A DNA stretch of 64,000 bases from assembly GCF_003999975.1 (NCBI RefSeq), contig NZ_RJAC01000001.1, positions 62,001 to 126,000 of the forward strand, in the 5' to 3' direction. The position numbers and the translations under genes are program-made. The stretch is from Actinoplanes solisilvae. Its GTDB lineage: Bacteria; Actinomycetota; Actinomycetes; Mycobacteriales; Micromonosporaceae. Shown piece by piece: positions 15,812 to 24,195 of the stretch. Every line of letters begins with the position of its first letter. Positions within the stretch are counted from its first letter, which is position 1. The notes beneath the pieces were generated by a model. The model had not been told where the DNA came from, made no database searches, and saw only the letters and a program-made list of their open reading frames with translations.

Positions 15812-16705
15812 CTACAGGCCGATGCCGGCCGCGGCGGCGTCCTGGCGCAACTGGTCGAGCTCGGCGCCGGTCGCGTCGACCAGCGGTGAGCGGACCGGGC
15901 CCGCCGGGCGGCCCTGGGCGTTCAGGCCCGCCTTGACCAGCATGGTCCCCGGGACCCGGAAGATGCCGGTGAACAGCGGCAACGCCCGGCGGTGCAGGGC
16001 CAGCGCGGTCGCGGTGTCGCCGCGCTCGAACGCCTCGATCATGTCTTTGGCCAGCACACCGGTGAAGTGGGTGGAGGTGCCGACCAGGCCCACCCCGCCG
16101 ATCGACAGCAACGGCAGGGTCGCCGCGTCGTCGCCGGAGTAGTAGGCCAGGCCGGTGCGGCTGAGCACCTCGGAGCTGGCGGTGAAGTCACCCTTCGCGT
16201 CCTTCACCGCGACGATGCGATCGTGCTCGGCGATGCGCAGCATCGTCTCGGTGGCGATCGCCGTGCCGGCGCGGTGCGGGATGTCGTAGACCATCACCGG
16301 CAGGCCGACGGCGTCGGCGACGGTGAGGAAATGCCTGGCCACACCCTCCTGCGGCGGCTTGTTGTAATAGGGCGTCACGACCAGCAGGCCGTGGGCTCCG
16401 GCCTTTTCCGCGCTGTGGGCCAGCTCGATCGTGTGGGCGGTGTTGTTGGTGCCCACCCCCGCGACCACCCTGGCCCGGTCACCGACGGCGTCGACCACGG
16501 CGCGGAGCAGAACCTCTTTCTCGGCGTCGGTGGTGGTCGGCGACTCGCCGGTGGTGCCGCTGACGACGAGCGCGTCGTTACGCTGCTCGTCGACCAGGTA
16601 GGTGGCCAGTTTCGCCGCGCCGTCGACGTCGAGAGAGCCGTCCGGGGTGAACGGGGTGACCATGGCGGTCAACAGCCGTCCGAAGGGTCGCGGGTCGTGC
16701 GTCAT
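15812..16705 (-). CDS. dapA: 4-hydroxy-tetrahydrodipicolinate synthase
   Basis: 297 residues from the ATG at 16705, which begins MTHDPRPFGRLLTAMVTPF. The open frame extends further upstream but that part is out of family. It is a TIM-barrel aldolase with the Schiff-base lysine K168 (IVAVKDAKGD), Tyr140 (VMVYDIPHR) and the substrate loop GTTGESPTTT. It condenses pyruvate with aspartate semialdehyde in lysine/diaminopimelate synthesis. The window also holds dapB at 29782-30540, but in a different transcription unit. Lies 21 bases upstream of rnj. Confidence 0.93.
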   Translation of the reverse strand: MTHDPRPFGRLLTAMVTPFTPDGSLDVDGAAKLATYLVDEQRNDALVVSGTTGESPTTTDAEKEVLLRAVVDAVGDRARVVAGVGTNNTAHTIELAHSAEKAGAHGLLVVTPYYNKPPQEGVARHFLTVADAVGLPVMVYDIPHRAGTAIATETMLRIAEHDRIVAVKDAKGDFTASSEVLSRTGLAYYSGDDAATLPLLSIGGVGLVGTSTHFTGVLAKDMIEAFERGDTATALALHRRALPLFTGIFRVPGTMLVKAGLNAQGRPAGPVRSPLVDATGAELDQLRQDAAAAGIGL

Positions 16706-16731
16706 ACCCCACAACCTATCGGACGGCCCGC

Positions 16732-17286
16732 TCAGACGTAGAGCGCGGTGAACGGGGCCCAGGGCAGGTTGCGCACGACACTCCAGACCGCCCACACAGC
16801 GACAAAAGTGATCAAGACGGCCGGGCTGACGCTGAGCTGGGGCAGGTTCCACTTGAAGAGACGCTTCGCGGCCCAGGCCACGTACAGATAAAGAAGGAAC
16901 GGCACGGCGAAGGTGAAGATCGCGTGGTGACGGGCGGCGGCGGGGAGGTCGCCGTGCAGCAGATACCACGCGGCACGGGTGCCGCCGCAGCCCGGGCAGA
17001 CGAAGCCCGTGGTGTATTTCAGCAGGCAGGTGGGGGCGTCGCCGGCACCGGCCTCGGCCGGATGGGTGGCCAGCGTGTAGCCGACCGCGCCGCCCATGCA
17101 GACCAGCAGCGCGAGCGGGGCGACCCAGATCGGCGACCTCGTCCAGACGCGCTGGACGAACCGGGTGACCCGGTCGGGGCGGGGCTGATATTGCTGCGTC
17201 GTGTAGTAGGCCAGCCACTCGGGGGGCACCGGCGGGCCCTGCACCGGCTCATCGTCCAGCCAGGGGCGGGAGGGCGCGGCGGTCAT
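16732..17286 (-). CDS. DUF2752 membrane protein
   Basis: 184 residues from the ATG giving MTAAPSRPW; longer in-frame starts exist. A Pro-rich cytoplasmic head is followed by three or four hydrophobic segments. The DUF2752 motif CPGCGGTRAAWYLLHGD is intact between the first and second. The function of DUF2752 is unknown; the two-Cys CPGC element could bind metal or be redox-active (inference). The stop is 26 bases upstream of dapA on the same strand, so the two may be co-transcribed. Confidence 0.85.
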   Translation of the reverse strand: MTAAPSRPWLDDEPVQGPPVPPEWLAYYTTQQYQPRPDRVTRFVQRVWTRSPIWVAPLALLVCMGGAVGYTLATHPAEAGAGDAPTCLLKYTTGFVCPGCGGTRAAWYLLHGDLPAAARHHAIFTFAVPFLLYLYVAWAAKRLFKWNLPQLSVSPAVLITFVAVWAVWSVVRNLPWAPFTALYV

Positions 17287-17361
17287 GGCCGTCACGGTAC
17301 ACCGGCCTCGCTCTTCATCAAGACCACCAAAGATCCCGACTCCCGCTTCTCGGCCCACCTT

Positions 17362-18576
17362 CTACTCCACGCCTTTCTCCAAGATCATCTTCAGCGGCCC
17401 GGCGAGGTCACCACGCTCGGGCGGCGCCACCTCGGAAAGCCCGAGCCAACCGGCCAGCCGGTGCAGCTCGCCGGCCAGGGCCGCAGCGGTCTCGTCAGGG
17501 TCGGCGTGCGGCTCGAGCCAGGCCGCCGGGACCAGCAGCCGGCCGGTCTTACGGTCGGCCTTGAGATCGACGCGGGCGGCCAGCCGGTCGCCGAACAGGA
17601 ACGGCAGGACGTAATAGCCGTAAAGCCGCTGAGCAGCGGGCACATAGATCTCGATGCGGTAGTTCATGCCGAACAGCCGCTCGGTGCGCCCACGCTCCCA
17701 GATGAGCGGGTCGAACGGGCTGACCAGCGTGGCCGCGTGAACCCGGCGGGGCACCTTGGCCTCGTGATGGAGGTAGGTCGGCTGCTTCCACCCGGGCACC
17801 CGCACGGGACGCAGCACCTGGTCGTCGACCAGCTCGGCGACCGCGCGCTTGAAGCCGTCGACCGGGAGACGGAAGTAGTCGCGCAGTTCGGGCTCGGCGG
17901 CCACACCCAGGGCCCGCGCGGACAGCTCGACCAGAGCACGGAACGCGTCTTCGGGGGCGGGGGTCGGGGTGCGCAGCACGGCCTCGGGCAGCACACGCTC
18001 GGGCAGGTCGTAGCGCCGGGCGAACGACGTGGTGCGCTCGGACGCGGTCACCTGACCGGTGTAGAACAGCCACTCGAGCGCCTGCTTGACCGACGACCAG
18101 TTCCACCCCCAGTGGTCGGTGCGTTTCGGCTCGTCGTGCTCGACCTCGGCGGCGGTGATCGGCCCGCGGTCGCGAACCACGGCCAGCACGCGGGCAACCA
18201 GCTCAGGCTGTTCCTCGGCGACCCGGCGCATGCCGCCCCAGGCCATCTCGGCGGCGCGGGCCATGCGCCAGCGGAACAGCGGCTGCAGATCGGTGGTGAT
18301 CAGCGACGCCTCGTGACCCCAGAACTCGAACAGGTCACGCGGCTTGCGGTAAGCCGCCCGCTCGAGCAGGCCGACCGGATAGGGGCCGAGACGGCTGTAG
18401 AGCGGCATGAAGTGGGCGCGCTGGAGCACGTTCACCGAATCCATCTGGATCAGGTGGACACGGCGCAGCACCCGCCGGAGGTGGCGCAGGTCGGTCGCCC
18501 CGCCGGGTTTGGGGTCGGTGAAGCCCTGCGCCGCCAGGGTGACGCGGCGCGCCTGCGCGATCGAGAGACTGTCCAT
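17362..18576 (-). CDS. YcaQ/AlkZ-family winged-helix DNA glycosylase-like protein
   Basis: 404 residues from MDSLSIAQARRVTLAAQGF. The frame stays open upstream but is not family-like. It belongs to COG3214 (HTH_42), proteins with three tandem winged helices; E. coli YcaQ and Streptomyces AlkZ-type members excise alkylated bases and unhook interstrand crosslinks. The catalytic loop here reads IQMDSVNVLQRAHF, so the Q-x-D pattern at residues 44-46 matches the broad-specificity YcaQ group rather than the Q-x-Q of antibiotic self-resistance AlkZ proteins. Transcribed divergently from the GNAT gene. Confidence 0.82.
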   Translation of the reverse strand: MDSLSIAQARRVTLAAQGFTDPKPGGATDLRHLRRVLRRVHLIQMDSVNVLQRAHFMPLYSRLGPYPVGLLERAAYRKPRDLFEFWGHEASLITTDLQPLFRWRMARAAEMAWGGMRRVAEEQPELVARVLAVVRDRGPITAAEVEHDEPKRTDHWGWNWSSVKQALEWLFYTGQVTASERTTSFARRYDLPERVLPEAVLRTPTPAPEDAFRALVELSARALGVAAEPELRDYFRLPVDGFKRAVAELVDDQVLRPVRVPGWKQPTYLHHEAKVPRRVHAATLVSPFDPLIWERGRTERLFGMNYRIEIYVPAAQRLYGYYVLPFLFGDRLAARVDLKADRKTGRLLVPAAWLEPHADPDETAAALAGELHRLAGWLGLSEVAPPERGDLAGPLKMILEKGVE

Positions 18577-18670
18577 CGCCCGAAACGCTAGAGCAGGGGT
18601 ACGACAAAATCCGAAGCGACGGTCGAAGTGCCCGAGTTGCGCTGCGCGACCGATCTGTAGGCTCGCGCGC

Positions 18671-19234
18671 ATGGCTCTCGGCTTCGTCCGTCCCGCGCGT
18701 CCCGACGACGCCGCGGAGATCGCCCGCATCCAGCTCGCCACGTGGCGCACGGCGTACCGCCGCATGTTCCCGCCGCACGTGCTGGCCAACCTCGACGAGG
18801 CCTACCTGGCCCGCGGCTGGACCGAGGCGATCACATCGCCGCCGAGTCCGCGTCACCGCGTACTGGTCGCGGTCGAACAAAGCGAGGCAGCGTCGAGCAC
18901 GGTCGGCTTCGCCGCGTTCGGCCCGGCCGACGAACAGGCGCTGGCCCCTGAGGAACCGGCCCTGCCCGCAACCGTCGCGGCGGTCACCGACCTGCTGGTC
19001 GAGCCCCGCTGGGGCCGGCGCGGGCACGGCAGCCGCCTACTGTCGGCCGCGGTCACCCACTGGCGCGACGACGGCTTCGAATACGCGGTCGCCTGGGCCT
19101 ACGAGCAGGACAAGGCAACGCAGAAGTTCCTCACGTCGGCGGGCTGGGAACCGGACGGGGCGGGCCGGGCACTCGACGTCGACGACATGCTCGTCCCCCA
19201 GCTGCGGCTCCACGTCGCGGTCGGCGGAGAATAG
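18671..19234 (+). CDS. GNAT family N-acetyltransferase
   Basis: 187-residue protein starting MALGFVRPARPDDAAEIARI, the usual N-terminal strand-helix of GNAT enzymes, with WRTAYRRMFP after it. The acetyl-CoA pyrophosphate-binding segment is VEPRWGRRGHGSRLL (R/Q-x-x-G-x-G/A pattern). A later YEQDKATQKFLTSAGWEPDG matches motif B. Substrate unknown; the N-terminal half resembles general small-molecule acetyltransferases. It is followed after four bases by the DCC protein gene and may form an operon with it. Confidence 0.85.
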   Translation: MALGFVRPARPDDAAEIARIQLATWRTAYRRMFPPHVLANLDEAYLARGWTEAITSPPSPRHRVLVAVEQSEAASSTVGFAAFGPADEQALAPEEPALPATVAAVTDLLVEPRWGRRGHGSRLLSAAVTHWRDDGFEYAVAWAYEQDKATQKFLTSAGWEPDGAGRALDVDDMLVPQLRLHVAVGGE

Positions 19235-19238
19235 ACCC

Positions 19239-19634
19239 GTGACCACGCCGACCTTCGTCTACGACGGCGACTGCTCGTTCTGCACGTCGTGCGCCGAGTT
19301 CATCGAGAAGCGCATCCCGACCCACGCCCGGGTGATTCCGTGGCAGTTCGCCGACCTCGACGCGCTCGGCCTCACGGTCGACGAATGCGAGGAAGCGGTG
19401 CAGTGGGTCGGCACCTCCCGCGCCTCCGGCCCCGACGCGATCGCCCTGCTGCTCCGCGACGCCGGCCGCTTCTGGCACCTCGCGGGCGGCGCCCTGCAAC
19501 TGGGCCCGGTGCGGCTGGCGGCGTGGCCGGCCTACCGCTGGATCGCCGACCACCGCCACCTGCTTCCGGGTGGCACGGCGGCCTGCTCGCTCCCCCAGGC
19601 CCAGCGCGACCTCCTCTACGGCAAGAACTCCTGA
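19239..19634 (+). CDS. DCC-family thiol-disulfide oxidoreductase-like protein
   Basis: 131 residues with a GTG start. The N-terminal motif FVYDGDCSFCTSCAEFI carries the DxDCxxC signature (Asp-x-Asp-Cys-x-x-Cys) of the DCC/DUF393 family, a thioredoxin-like fold. A later AWPAYRWIADHRHLLPGGTAAC is typical. Family members are predicted redox proteins without a settled substrate. The stop lies 35 bases from the convergent Fic gene. Confidence 0.85.
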   Translation: MTTPTFVYDGDCSFCTSCAEFIEKRIPTHARVIPWQFADLDALGLTVDECEEAVQWVGTSRASGPDAIALLLRDAGRFWHLAGGALQLGPVRLAAWPAYRWIADHRHLLPGGTAACSLPQAQRDLLYGKNS

Positions 19635-19669
19635 GACGTGCGGCGGTCGGGCCGTTCGTCACGCTGACT

Positions 19670-20326
19670 CTAAGATCCAGCAGCGCGGCGCGCTTCCACC
19701 AACCGCCGACGCATGAAGCGGGTGAGGGCGCTCGAGTCGTCGGTGCTCGGGTCCACCGCGGCGGCGGACGCAGCGATCAGGTTTGCGCGATCCACGGGCG
19801 GGCGCCCCGGAAAGATGAGCGGCTGCCAATAGCGAGTGAGAATCCAGTTCGCGAGAACGCGTGCGGTACGTCCGTTGCCATCCACGAACGGATGGATCCT
19901 GAGCCAGAGGGCGTAGTGCTGTGCCGTGCACTCCAAGGCCGGGTTCAGGCGGGATGGCGTCGCGTCGGCCGACGTCGGCATCGATGCGTCCAGACGAGCC
20001 AATCGCTGGGTCAGGCTCAATGAGAAGCCTCTCAACGCTTCACCGACTCGATCCGGTGGAGTGCCGAGGAAAGGCCCGAACACAACGTTGCAGGTCGCCA
20101 GATGCGGATGTTCAGATCCCCGGAAGTTGCCGACATAGGCTGGCGAAGGAACATGTCGGCAATCGCGGTGGATCTCAGCGTGCCAGGACCTGACGAGCTC
20201 CAGCGAGAAAGGTTCTCGCGCCCCCTTGGCACCGGAAATCTTGGCGTCCAGCAGCGCGACGTTGTTGGCGATGGTCGGGATGTCGTCCGGGTGCTCGTGC
20301 CAGTCGGGCGGTCTCATGCGGTTCAC
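19670..20326 (-). CDS. Fic/Fido-domain protein (predicted AMP-transferase)
   Basis: 218 residues. The Fic core HPFVDGNGRTAR is intact at 145-156, with catalytic His145, and the substrate flap is GNFRGSEHPH at about 66-75. Fic enzymes transfer AMP or another nucleotide moiety onto target hydroxyls and often act as toxins. The N-terminal segment that in self-inhibited Fic proteins carries [ST]xxxE[GN] reads TIANNV (18-23), lacking the Glu, so intramolecular inhibition seems absent (inference). The start overlaps the HTH gene stop by four bases, so it is the last gene of a coupled three-gene unit. GC and third-position GC are visibly lower than in neighbours. Confidence 0.88.
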   Translation of the reverse strand: MNRMRPPDWHEHPDDIPTIANNVALLDAKISGAKGAREPFSLELVRSWHAEIHRDCRHVPSPAYVGNFRGSEHPHLATCNVVFGPFLGTPPDRVGEALRGFSLSLTQRLARLDASMPTSADATPSRLNPALECTAQHYALWLRIHPFVDGNGRTARVLANWILTRYWQPLIFPGRPPVDRANLIAASAAAVDPSTDDSSALTRFMRRRLVEARRAAGS

Positions 20327-21066
20327 TCGGTCGCCGACTCACCTGAATCCATGAGGTTCTCAGCGAGGCTCCGGCTCAGCATTTCCTCGTCGTCGGCCAA
20401 CTGCCCGGTGGACGGCCGCACAGCACCGTCCGGGTCGTAATCGCTGGTGTCCTCGAATGCCTCCAGGCTGGCGGCCTCCGCGGCGGCAAGCAGCTTCTCC
20501 GTCAGCTCGTCCGCGTTCAACGTGGCCGCGTTACGGGTCAGGTGCTCCCGGGACCCGTAGATCAGTTGAAGGGTCGCGATCTCGCCGAGCTCCTCTCGGG
20601 CGCTGGACACGGCGGCCCAGAGGCGAAGCAGGCGCGGAACGTTGGAATGCCGGGGATGTGTGGCGGGTGCCCGTCGCCAGGCCATCACGGTGCTGGGACT
20701 GATGCCCACCAATGCGGCTATCTGTTTCTGATTCAGATTGAGCCACGTAGACAGCTGCGTTGTCGCCTTCAGGAGGACGGCCGCGGCCGACGCCCCGGGC
20801 TCGGGGTTGTGTTCGACCTCTTGCACGTCCAGCGTCGCAGCATCATCAGCCTCAGCTACGAACACCTCGACCACACCGGATCGAGACGGCCGCCGCGGCG
20901 CGGTGGCATCGTCGGCGTTGATCATGCGGTTCGCATTGTCGACGAACCCGTTGAGAGGGGAGGCCGTCTGCGCCCGGACGCCGATGAGATGTCGACGTCG
21001 ATCTCCTAGGAGGTCCACACCCTGCAGTTCGTAAGGTGCCGATGTGATCAGGTCTTCGACGGTCAC
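20323..21066 (-). CDS. HTH protein coupled to Fic (antitoxin/regulator candidate)
   Basis: 247 residues with a GTG start overlapping the upstream stop by four bases (GTGA). A central HTH at about 104-132 (LNQKQIAALVGISPSTVMAW) resembles Xre/antitoxin-type DNA-binding domains, and the following RLLRLWAAVSSAREELG helix recalls the regions after the HTH in MbcA/ParS-type antitoxins. The N-terminal 95 residues are not recognised. The C-terminal acidic tail ends with the helix SRSLAENL, reminiscent of but not matching the [ST]xxxE[GN] Fic-inhibition motif. It is probably the regulator, and possibly the inhibitor, of the adjacent Fic enzyme. Confidence 0.7.
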   Translation of the reverse strand: MTVEDLITSAPYELQGVDLLGDRRRHLIGVRAQTASPLNGFVDNANRMINADDATAPRRPSRSGVVEVFVAEADDAATLDVQEVEHNPEPGASAAAVLLKATTQLSTWLNLNQKQIAALVGISPSTVMAWRRAPATHPRHSNVPRLLRLWAAVSSAREELGEIATLQLIYGSREHLTRNAATLNADELTEKLLAAAEAASLEAFEDTSDYDPDGAVRPSTGQLADDEEMLSRSLAENLMDSGESATE

Positions 21067-21854
21067 GGCACTTCTCCCCCCTGCTTCATCTCCTCTTGCA
21101 GCGCTGGCCGAACTACGGTTTGAAAAATTTGCAGGGCGCGTTCGTTCAGCACACTCGCGGCGGCCAGTAAGGACTCCTGGTCGAACTCTCTCGCCCCCGA
21201 CTGAAAACAGTCGATGTCCAGGACGAAAGCGGGCGCTGTTCCTTCTGAGACGACGCCGTGCTGCACCAAGGATTCAGTTCCATCCTCGAACCTGAGAGTC
21301 GCACGGCCCTCCGTCGCCGTGACGTATGAGGAAAGGGGCGAGTTCTCGATCGGTCCGGAGAAAGCAGGGTCTACGAGGTCGGCCCGTCCGAAGTCCCGGG
21401 CTTCACGTGCCTGCCTGGACTTGATCCGGTTGACGTAGCGCAGTCCGAAACGGGTAGAAAGCGCCGGGTTCGCGGCTTCGGCCAACGCGCGCACGCAGTG
21501 CCCCCATAGCGACAAGAAAGCCTCCCAGCCCGGGTAGACCCTTGTTTCCAACGTCATTTGATCGGTCAGGACGTTGACCGTCGTGGTGCCCGTGTCACTC
21601 GTAAACTGCCAGCCGGCCGGCTGCGGGGGCGCCTCCTGCTTAAGGGGCTCCGTGGCCGGAGCTGCGATCAGCACGACGTGGTGTTGCCGGACCTGGGTCA
21701 TAGCGTCCAGGCCGAGCGGTTTCAAGTGCTTGAGCAACGTCTTGGCTGCGGATGCTGAGTCAAGATCCTGGCGTGTCTCATACCGCACCTGGCACAGAGT
21801 CACCAGCAACGGCGGAGCCACGAGAGGTGTCCGATCGGGCGCGGGAAGCGGCAT
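21063..21854 (-). CDS. TIGR04255-type protein of unknown function
   Basis: 263 residues, first gene of the TIGR04255-HTH-Fic unit, starting 12 bases after a purine-rich AGAAGAGGGA. Family-like elements are PLVAPPLLVTLCQVRYE at the N-terminus, VYPGWEAFLSLWGHCV near 109-124, STRFGLRYVNRIK near 138-150, and a C-terminal ERALQIFQTVVRPALQEEMK where these proteins end. TIGR04255 members have no assigned activity. No membrane segment or signal peptide is seen. Coding bases are less GC-biased than the surroundings, consistent with horizontal acquisition of all three genes together. Confidence 0.75.
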   Translation of the reverse strand: MPLPAPDRTPLVAPPLLVTLCQVRYETRQDLDSASAAKTLLKHLKPLGLDAMTQVRQHHVVLIAAPATEPLKQEAPPQPAGWQFTSDTGTTTVNVLTDQMTLETRVYPGWEAFLSLWGHCVRALAEAANPALSTRFGLRYVNRIKSRQAREARDFGRADLVDPAFSGPIENSPLSSYVTATEGRATLRFEDGTESLVQHGVVSEGTAPAFVLDIDCFQSGAREFDQESLLAAASVLNERALQIFQTVVRPALQEEMKQGGEVP

Positions 21855-22052
21855 GGTCCCTCTTCTTGAACTTGAACTGAAGCTACAACACCATCATCCA
21901 TCGCACGCTCCTGCCGCAAGCCGGTTAATCGTCGGATCCAGTCGTTCGGCCCCTAACGAGCGGTGAGTACCGCCCCGGACTCGCCGAACATACGCCGACC
22001 GGGTGAAGAGCCGGTCGAGTTATCCACAGGCGAACACGACGCCCACGAGGGC
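21855..22052. other. Noncoding spacer upstream of Fic cassette
   Basis: 198 bases between the Fic-cassette start and the HTTM gene end. The part next to the cassette is the most AT-rich of the locus (TTGAACTTGAACTGAAGCT near 21866) and should hold its promoter, though no clear -10/-35 was found. A perfect DnaA-box match TTATCCACA lies at 22020-22028. Confidence 0.45.
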
Positions 22053-22913
22053 TCAGGTGGTCGGCTCCGGCTGGGGCACCGCGTCCTTTCGGGAGCCCGC
22101 CAGCCGGCGGCGCGCCCACTCGATCGGGCGCACTCGTTCCAGGGGCAGGAAGCTTGTCATCGCGACCAGGTGCGGGGCGAACGAGATCGTGATCATCGAG
22201 AACGTCACCAGGTGGAACGAGTAGAAGAAAACGATGCCGACCCAGCGCCACCTCTGCGGCACGGCGAAGATCAGGGGGCTGAACATCTCGAAGAGCATGA
22301 TGCCGACCTGGGCGACGATCAGCAGGCCGGGGATCACGGCGATCTCGTCGGCCAGCCAGGTGCCCCGCCGGATGATGGCCTGGGCCAGCACGGCGCTCTG
22401 CACCCAGTCGAGGCCGCCGAAGCGCAGTTTCGCCCACGCGGCCAGGAAGTAGGTGCAGACGACGGCGATCTGGGTGACCCGCAGCGCCCAGCCGGCCGAG
22501 TCCGAGAGGGTCTTGTCGCCGAAGCGGGCGCGGCCGATCGTGGGCAGGACGGCCAGGGCCACGAGCAGGCCGACCCGGTCGTGGTCGACCTTGCCGTAGC
22601 TCATCGCGATGACCATCCACTCGAAGTACAGCGCGAAGACGGCCCAGCCGAGGATGCGGGGTGCCCGGCCGAAGGCGGCTGCCGCGGAAAGAACGATCAG
22701 GGCCCAGAACACCGCCCACACCAGCAGGTGGTTCGGAGTCGGCAGATGCAGCACGCGCCCGATCAGCAGCGGCTCGTAGAGATCTCCGGGGGTGTTGGCG
22801 TGCGAGCGCACCCACGGCGTGAAGATCACCAGGTCGAGGACGACGAAGACGTAGACCACCGTACGGAAGGCGGCGAGACGGCCCAGCGGGACCGGGGCGA
22901 AGAGCCACTTCAT
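22053..22913 (-). CDS. HTTM-domain membrane protein
   Basis: 286 residues from MKWLFAPVPLGRLAAFR. The start is chosen because its ATG overlaps the preceding stop as ATGA (22910-22913). About six to eight membrane helices carry the HTTM pattern shared with vitamin-K-dependent gamma-carboxylases: RLAAFRTVVY at the start, an AMSYGKVDHDRVGLL loop, and a YFLAAWAKLRFGG followed by a FEMFSPLIF segment. Substrate is unknown. The immediately upstream 145-residue anchored protein is its likely partner, a pairing reminiscent of other actinobacterial HTTM loci. Confidence 0.78.
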   Translation of the reverse strand: MKWLFAPVPLGRLAAFRTVVYVFVVLDLVIFTPWVRSHANTPGDLYEPLLIGRVLHLPTPNHLLVWAVFWALIVLSAAAAFGRAPRILGWAVFALYFEWMVIAMSYGKVDHDRVGLLVALAVLPTIGRARFGDKTLSDSAGWALRVTQIAVVCTYFLAAWAKLRFGGLDWVQSAVLAQAIIRRGTWLADEIAVIPGLLIVAQVGIMLFEMFSPLIFAVPQRWRWVGIVFFYSFHLVTFSMITISFAPHLVAMTSFLPLERVRPIEWARRRLAGSRKDAVPQPEPTT

Positions 22914-23347
22914 GAGCGGGTCCATTCCGCGACGATCTCGTCGTACGACTGGCCGGTCGGGCGGGCGTTCTCGATGTTGTGCCAGCGCACGACGATCCGC
23001 ACCGAGCGCAACGGTGGCGCGCCCGGCGTGTGTTCGGCGTACGCGGCGGCGACCCGGCCCAGGCGAGCGGGGTCTTCGACGTACGCCTGCTGTTGGCCCT
23101 CGATCTCGGCCCGGCGGATGCCGCTGTTGCCCTCGGTGATCGCCACCGTGCGCCCGGCCGTGTCGACGCCTTCCACCCGGGTGTCGCGCGCGTCGCCGTT
23201 CGGGTCGGGCGCCGTCGAGTACATGCGGAACGGCCCGAACGGGAAGTCGTCGTCGGTTCCCCACAGGGTGCCGGCGAGCAGCAAGGCGCCCACGATCACG
23301 GTGGCGAGCACCCTGACCTGGCGTCCGCGCGCGGATAGCTGGTTCAC
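22910..23347 (-). CDS. Small membrane-anchored protein paired with HTTM
   Basis: 145 residues: a short basic N-terminus, one transmembrane segment or uncleaved signal anchor (about 11-28, VRVLATVIVGALLLAGTLW), then an extracytoplasmic domain beginning DDDFPFGPFRMYSTAP. No enzyme motif is recognised. Its stop overlaps the HTTM start (ATGA) and its start is 14 bases after the ABC permease stop. It may therefore belong to the sugar-transport transcript or start a new unit. Function unknown; the FPFGPFRMYS motif is a good search handle. Confidence 0.7.
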   Translation of the reverse strand: MNQLSARGRQVRVLATVIVGALLLAGTLWGTDDDFPFGPFRMYSTAPDPNGDARDTRVEGVDTAGRTVAITEGNSGIRRAEIEGQQQAYVEDPARLGRVAAAYAEHTPGAPPLRSVRIVVRWHNIENARPTGQSYDEIVAEWTRS

Positions 23348-23361
23348 AGCGACACAACCTA

Positions 23362-24195
23362 CTAGCCCTTGTCAGCTCCCGCGGACGCGTCACGGACGAA
23401 GTAGCGCTGGAAGACGACGAAGATGATCGCAACGGGGATGGTGGCGAGCAGGGCCGCGCCGAGTTTCAGCGGGTATTGCGTGCCGGACCCGAGCGAGCCG
23501 CTGACCAGGTCGGCCAGGCCGCGGGGCAGCGTGAACAACGACGGGTCCTGAACGGCGACGAGGGTGTGCGGGAACTCGTTCCACGATCCGGTGAACATGA
23601 GGATGGTCAGCGTGATCAGGGCCGGCTTGGCCATCGGCAGCACGACCGACCAGAACGTACGGAGGACTCCGGCCCCGTCGATGCGCGCGGCCTCCTCGAC
23701 ACTGACCGGCACCGAGTCGAAGAACTGCTTCATGACGAACACGCCGGTCGCGTCGGCCAGCAGCGGGACGATCAGGCCGGCGTAGCTGTTGTAGAGGCCG
23801 AGCTGGTTGAGCACCAGGAACTTCGGGATCAGCAGGACGACCGGGGGGACGGCCATCGCCGCGATCAGGCCGGCGAACAGCGCCTTGCGGCCGCGGAACT
23901 GAAGACGCGACAGGGCGTACCCGGCCATTGATCCGAACAGCACCCGCCCGACGGTCACGACGACGGTGACCAGTACGGAGTTCCCGAGCCAGGTCGGGAA
24001 GCCGGTGCCCTCGAAGATGCGGGTCAGCGAGTCGTCCGTGAACGGTGACGGGATCGGCGAGAGTGGGTTGGCGGCCGCGTTCGCCTCGGTCTTGAACGAG
24101 TTCGCGATCTGGATGACGAAGGGGTAGAGGAACACCAGCGCGAAGAAGATCAGGATCGCGTAGCCGAGGAACCGGGAGGCCAGCGTACGGATCAT
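23362..24195 (-). CDS. Carbohydrate ABC transporter permease (MalG type)
   Basis: 277-residue inner-membrane permease with six predicted helices. The cytoplasmic EAA loop is VEEAARIDGAGVLRTFWSVV followed by LPMAKPAL, the contact for the transport ATPase. The partner MalF-type gene ends at the base before its start, and the solute-binding lipoprotein precedes that, giving a complete CUT1-family importer except for the ATPase. No ATPase gene lies in the locus; actinobacterial CUT1 importers usually share an MsiK-type ATPase encoded elsewhere. The debranching-type glycosidase opposite suggests an oligosaccharide substrate (inference). Confidence 0.93.
   Translation of the reverse strand: MIRTLASRFLGYAILIFFALVFLYPFVIQIANSFKTEANAAANPLSPIPSPFTDDSLTRIFEGTGFPTWLGNSVLVTVVVTVGRVLFGSMAGYALSRLQFRGRKALFAGLIAAMAVPPVVLLIPKFLVLNQLGLYNSYAGLIVPLLADATGVFVMKQFFDSVPVSVEEAARIDGAGVLRTFWSVVLPMAKPALITLTILMFTGSWNEFPHTLVAVQDPSLFTLPRGLADLVSGSLGSGTQYPLKLGAALLATIPVAIIFVVFQRYFVRDASAGADKG

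Noticed and set aside
12740-15889. Very long plus-strand open frame opposite the protease and rnj
   Set aside because: It overlaps two well-recognised minus-strand genes, has no family features and reflects GC-rich antisense reading.
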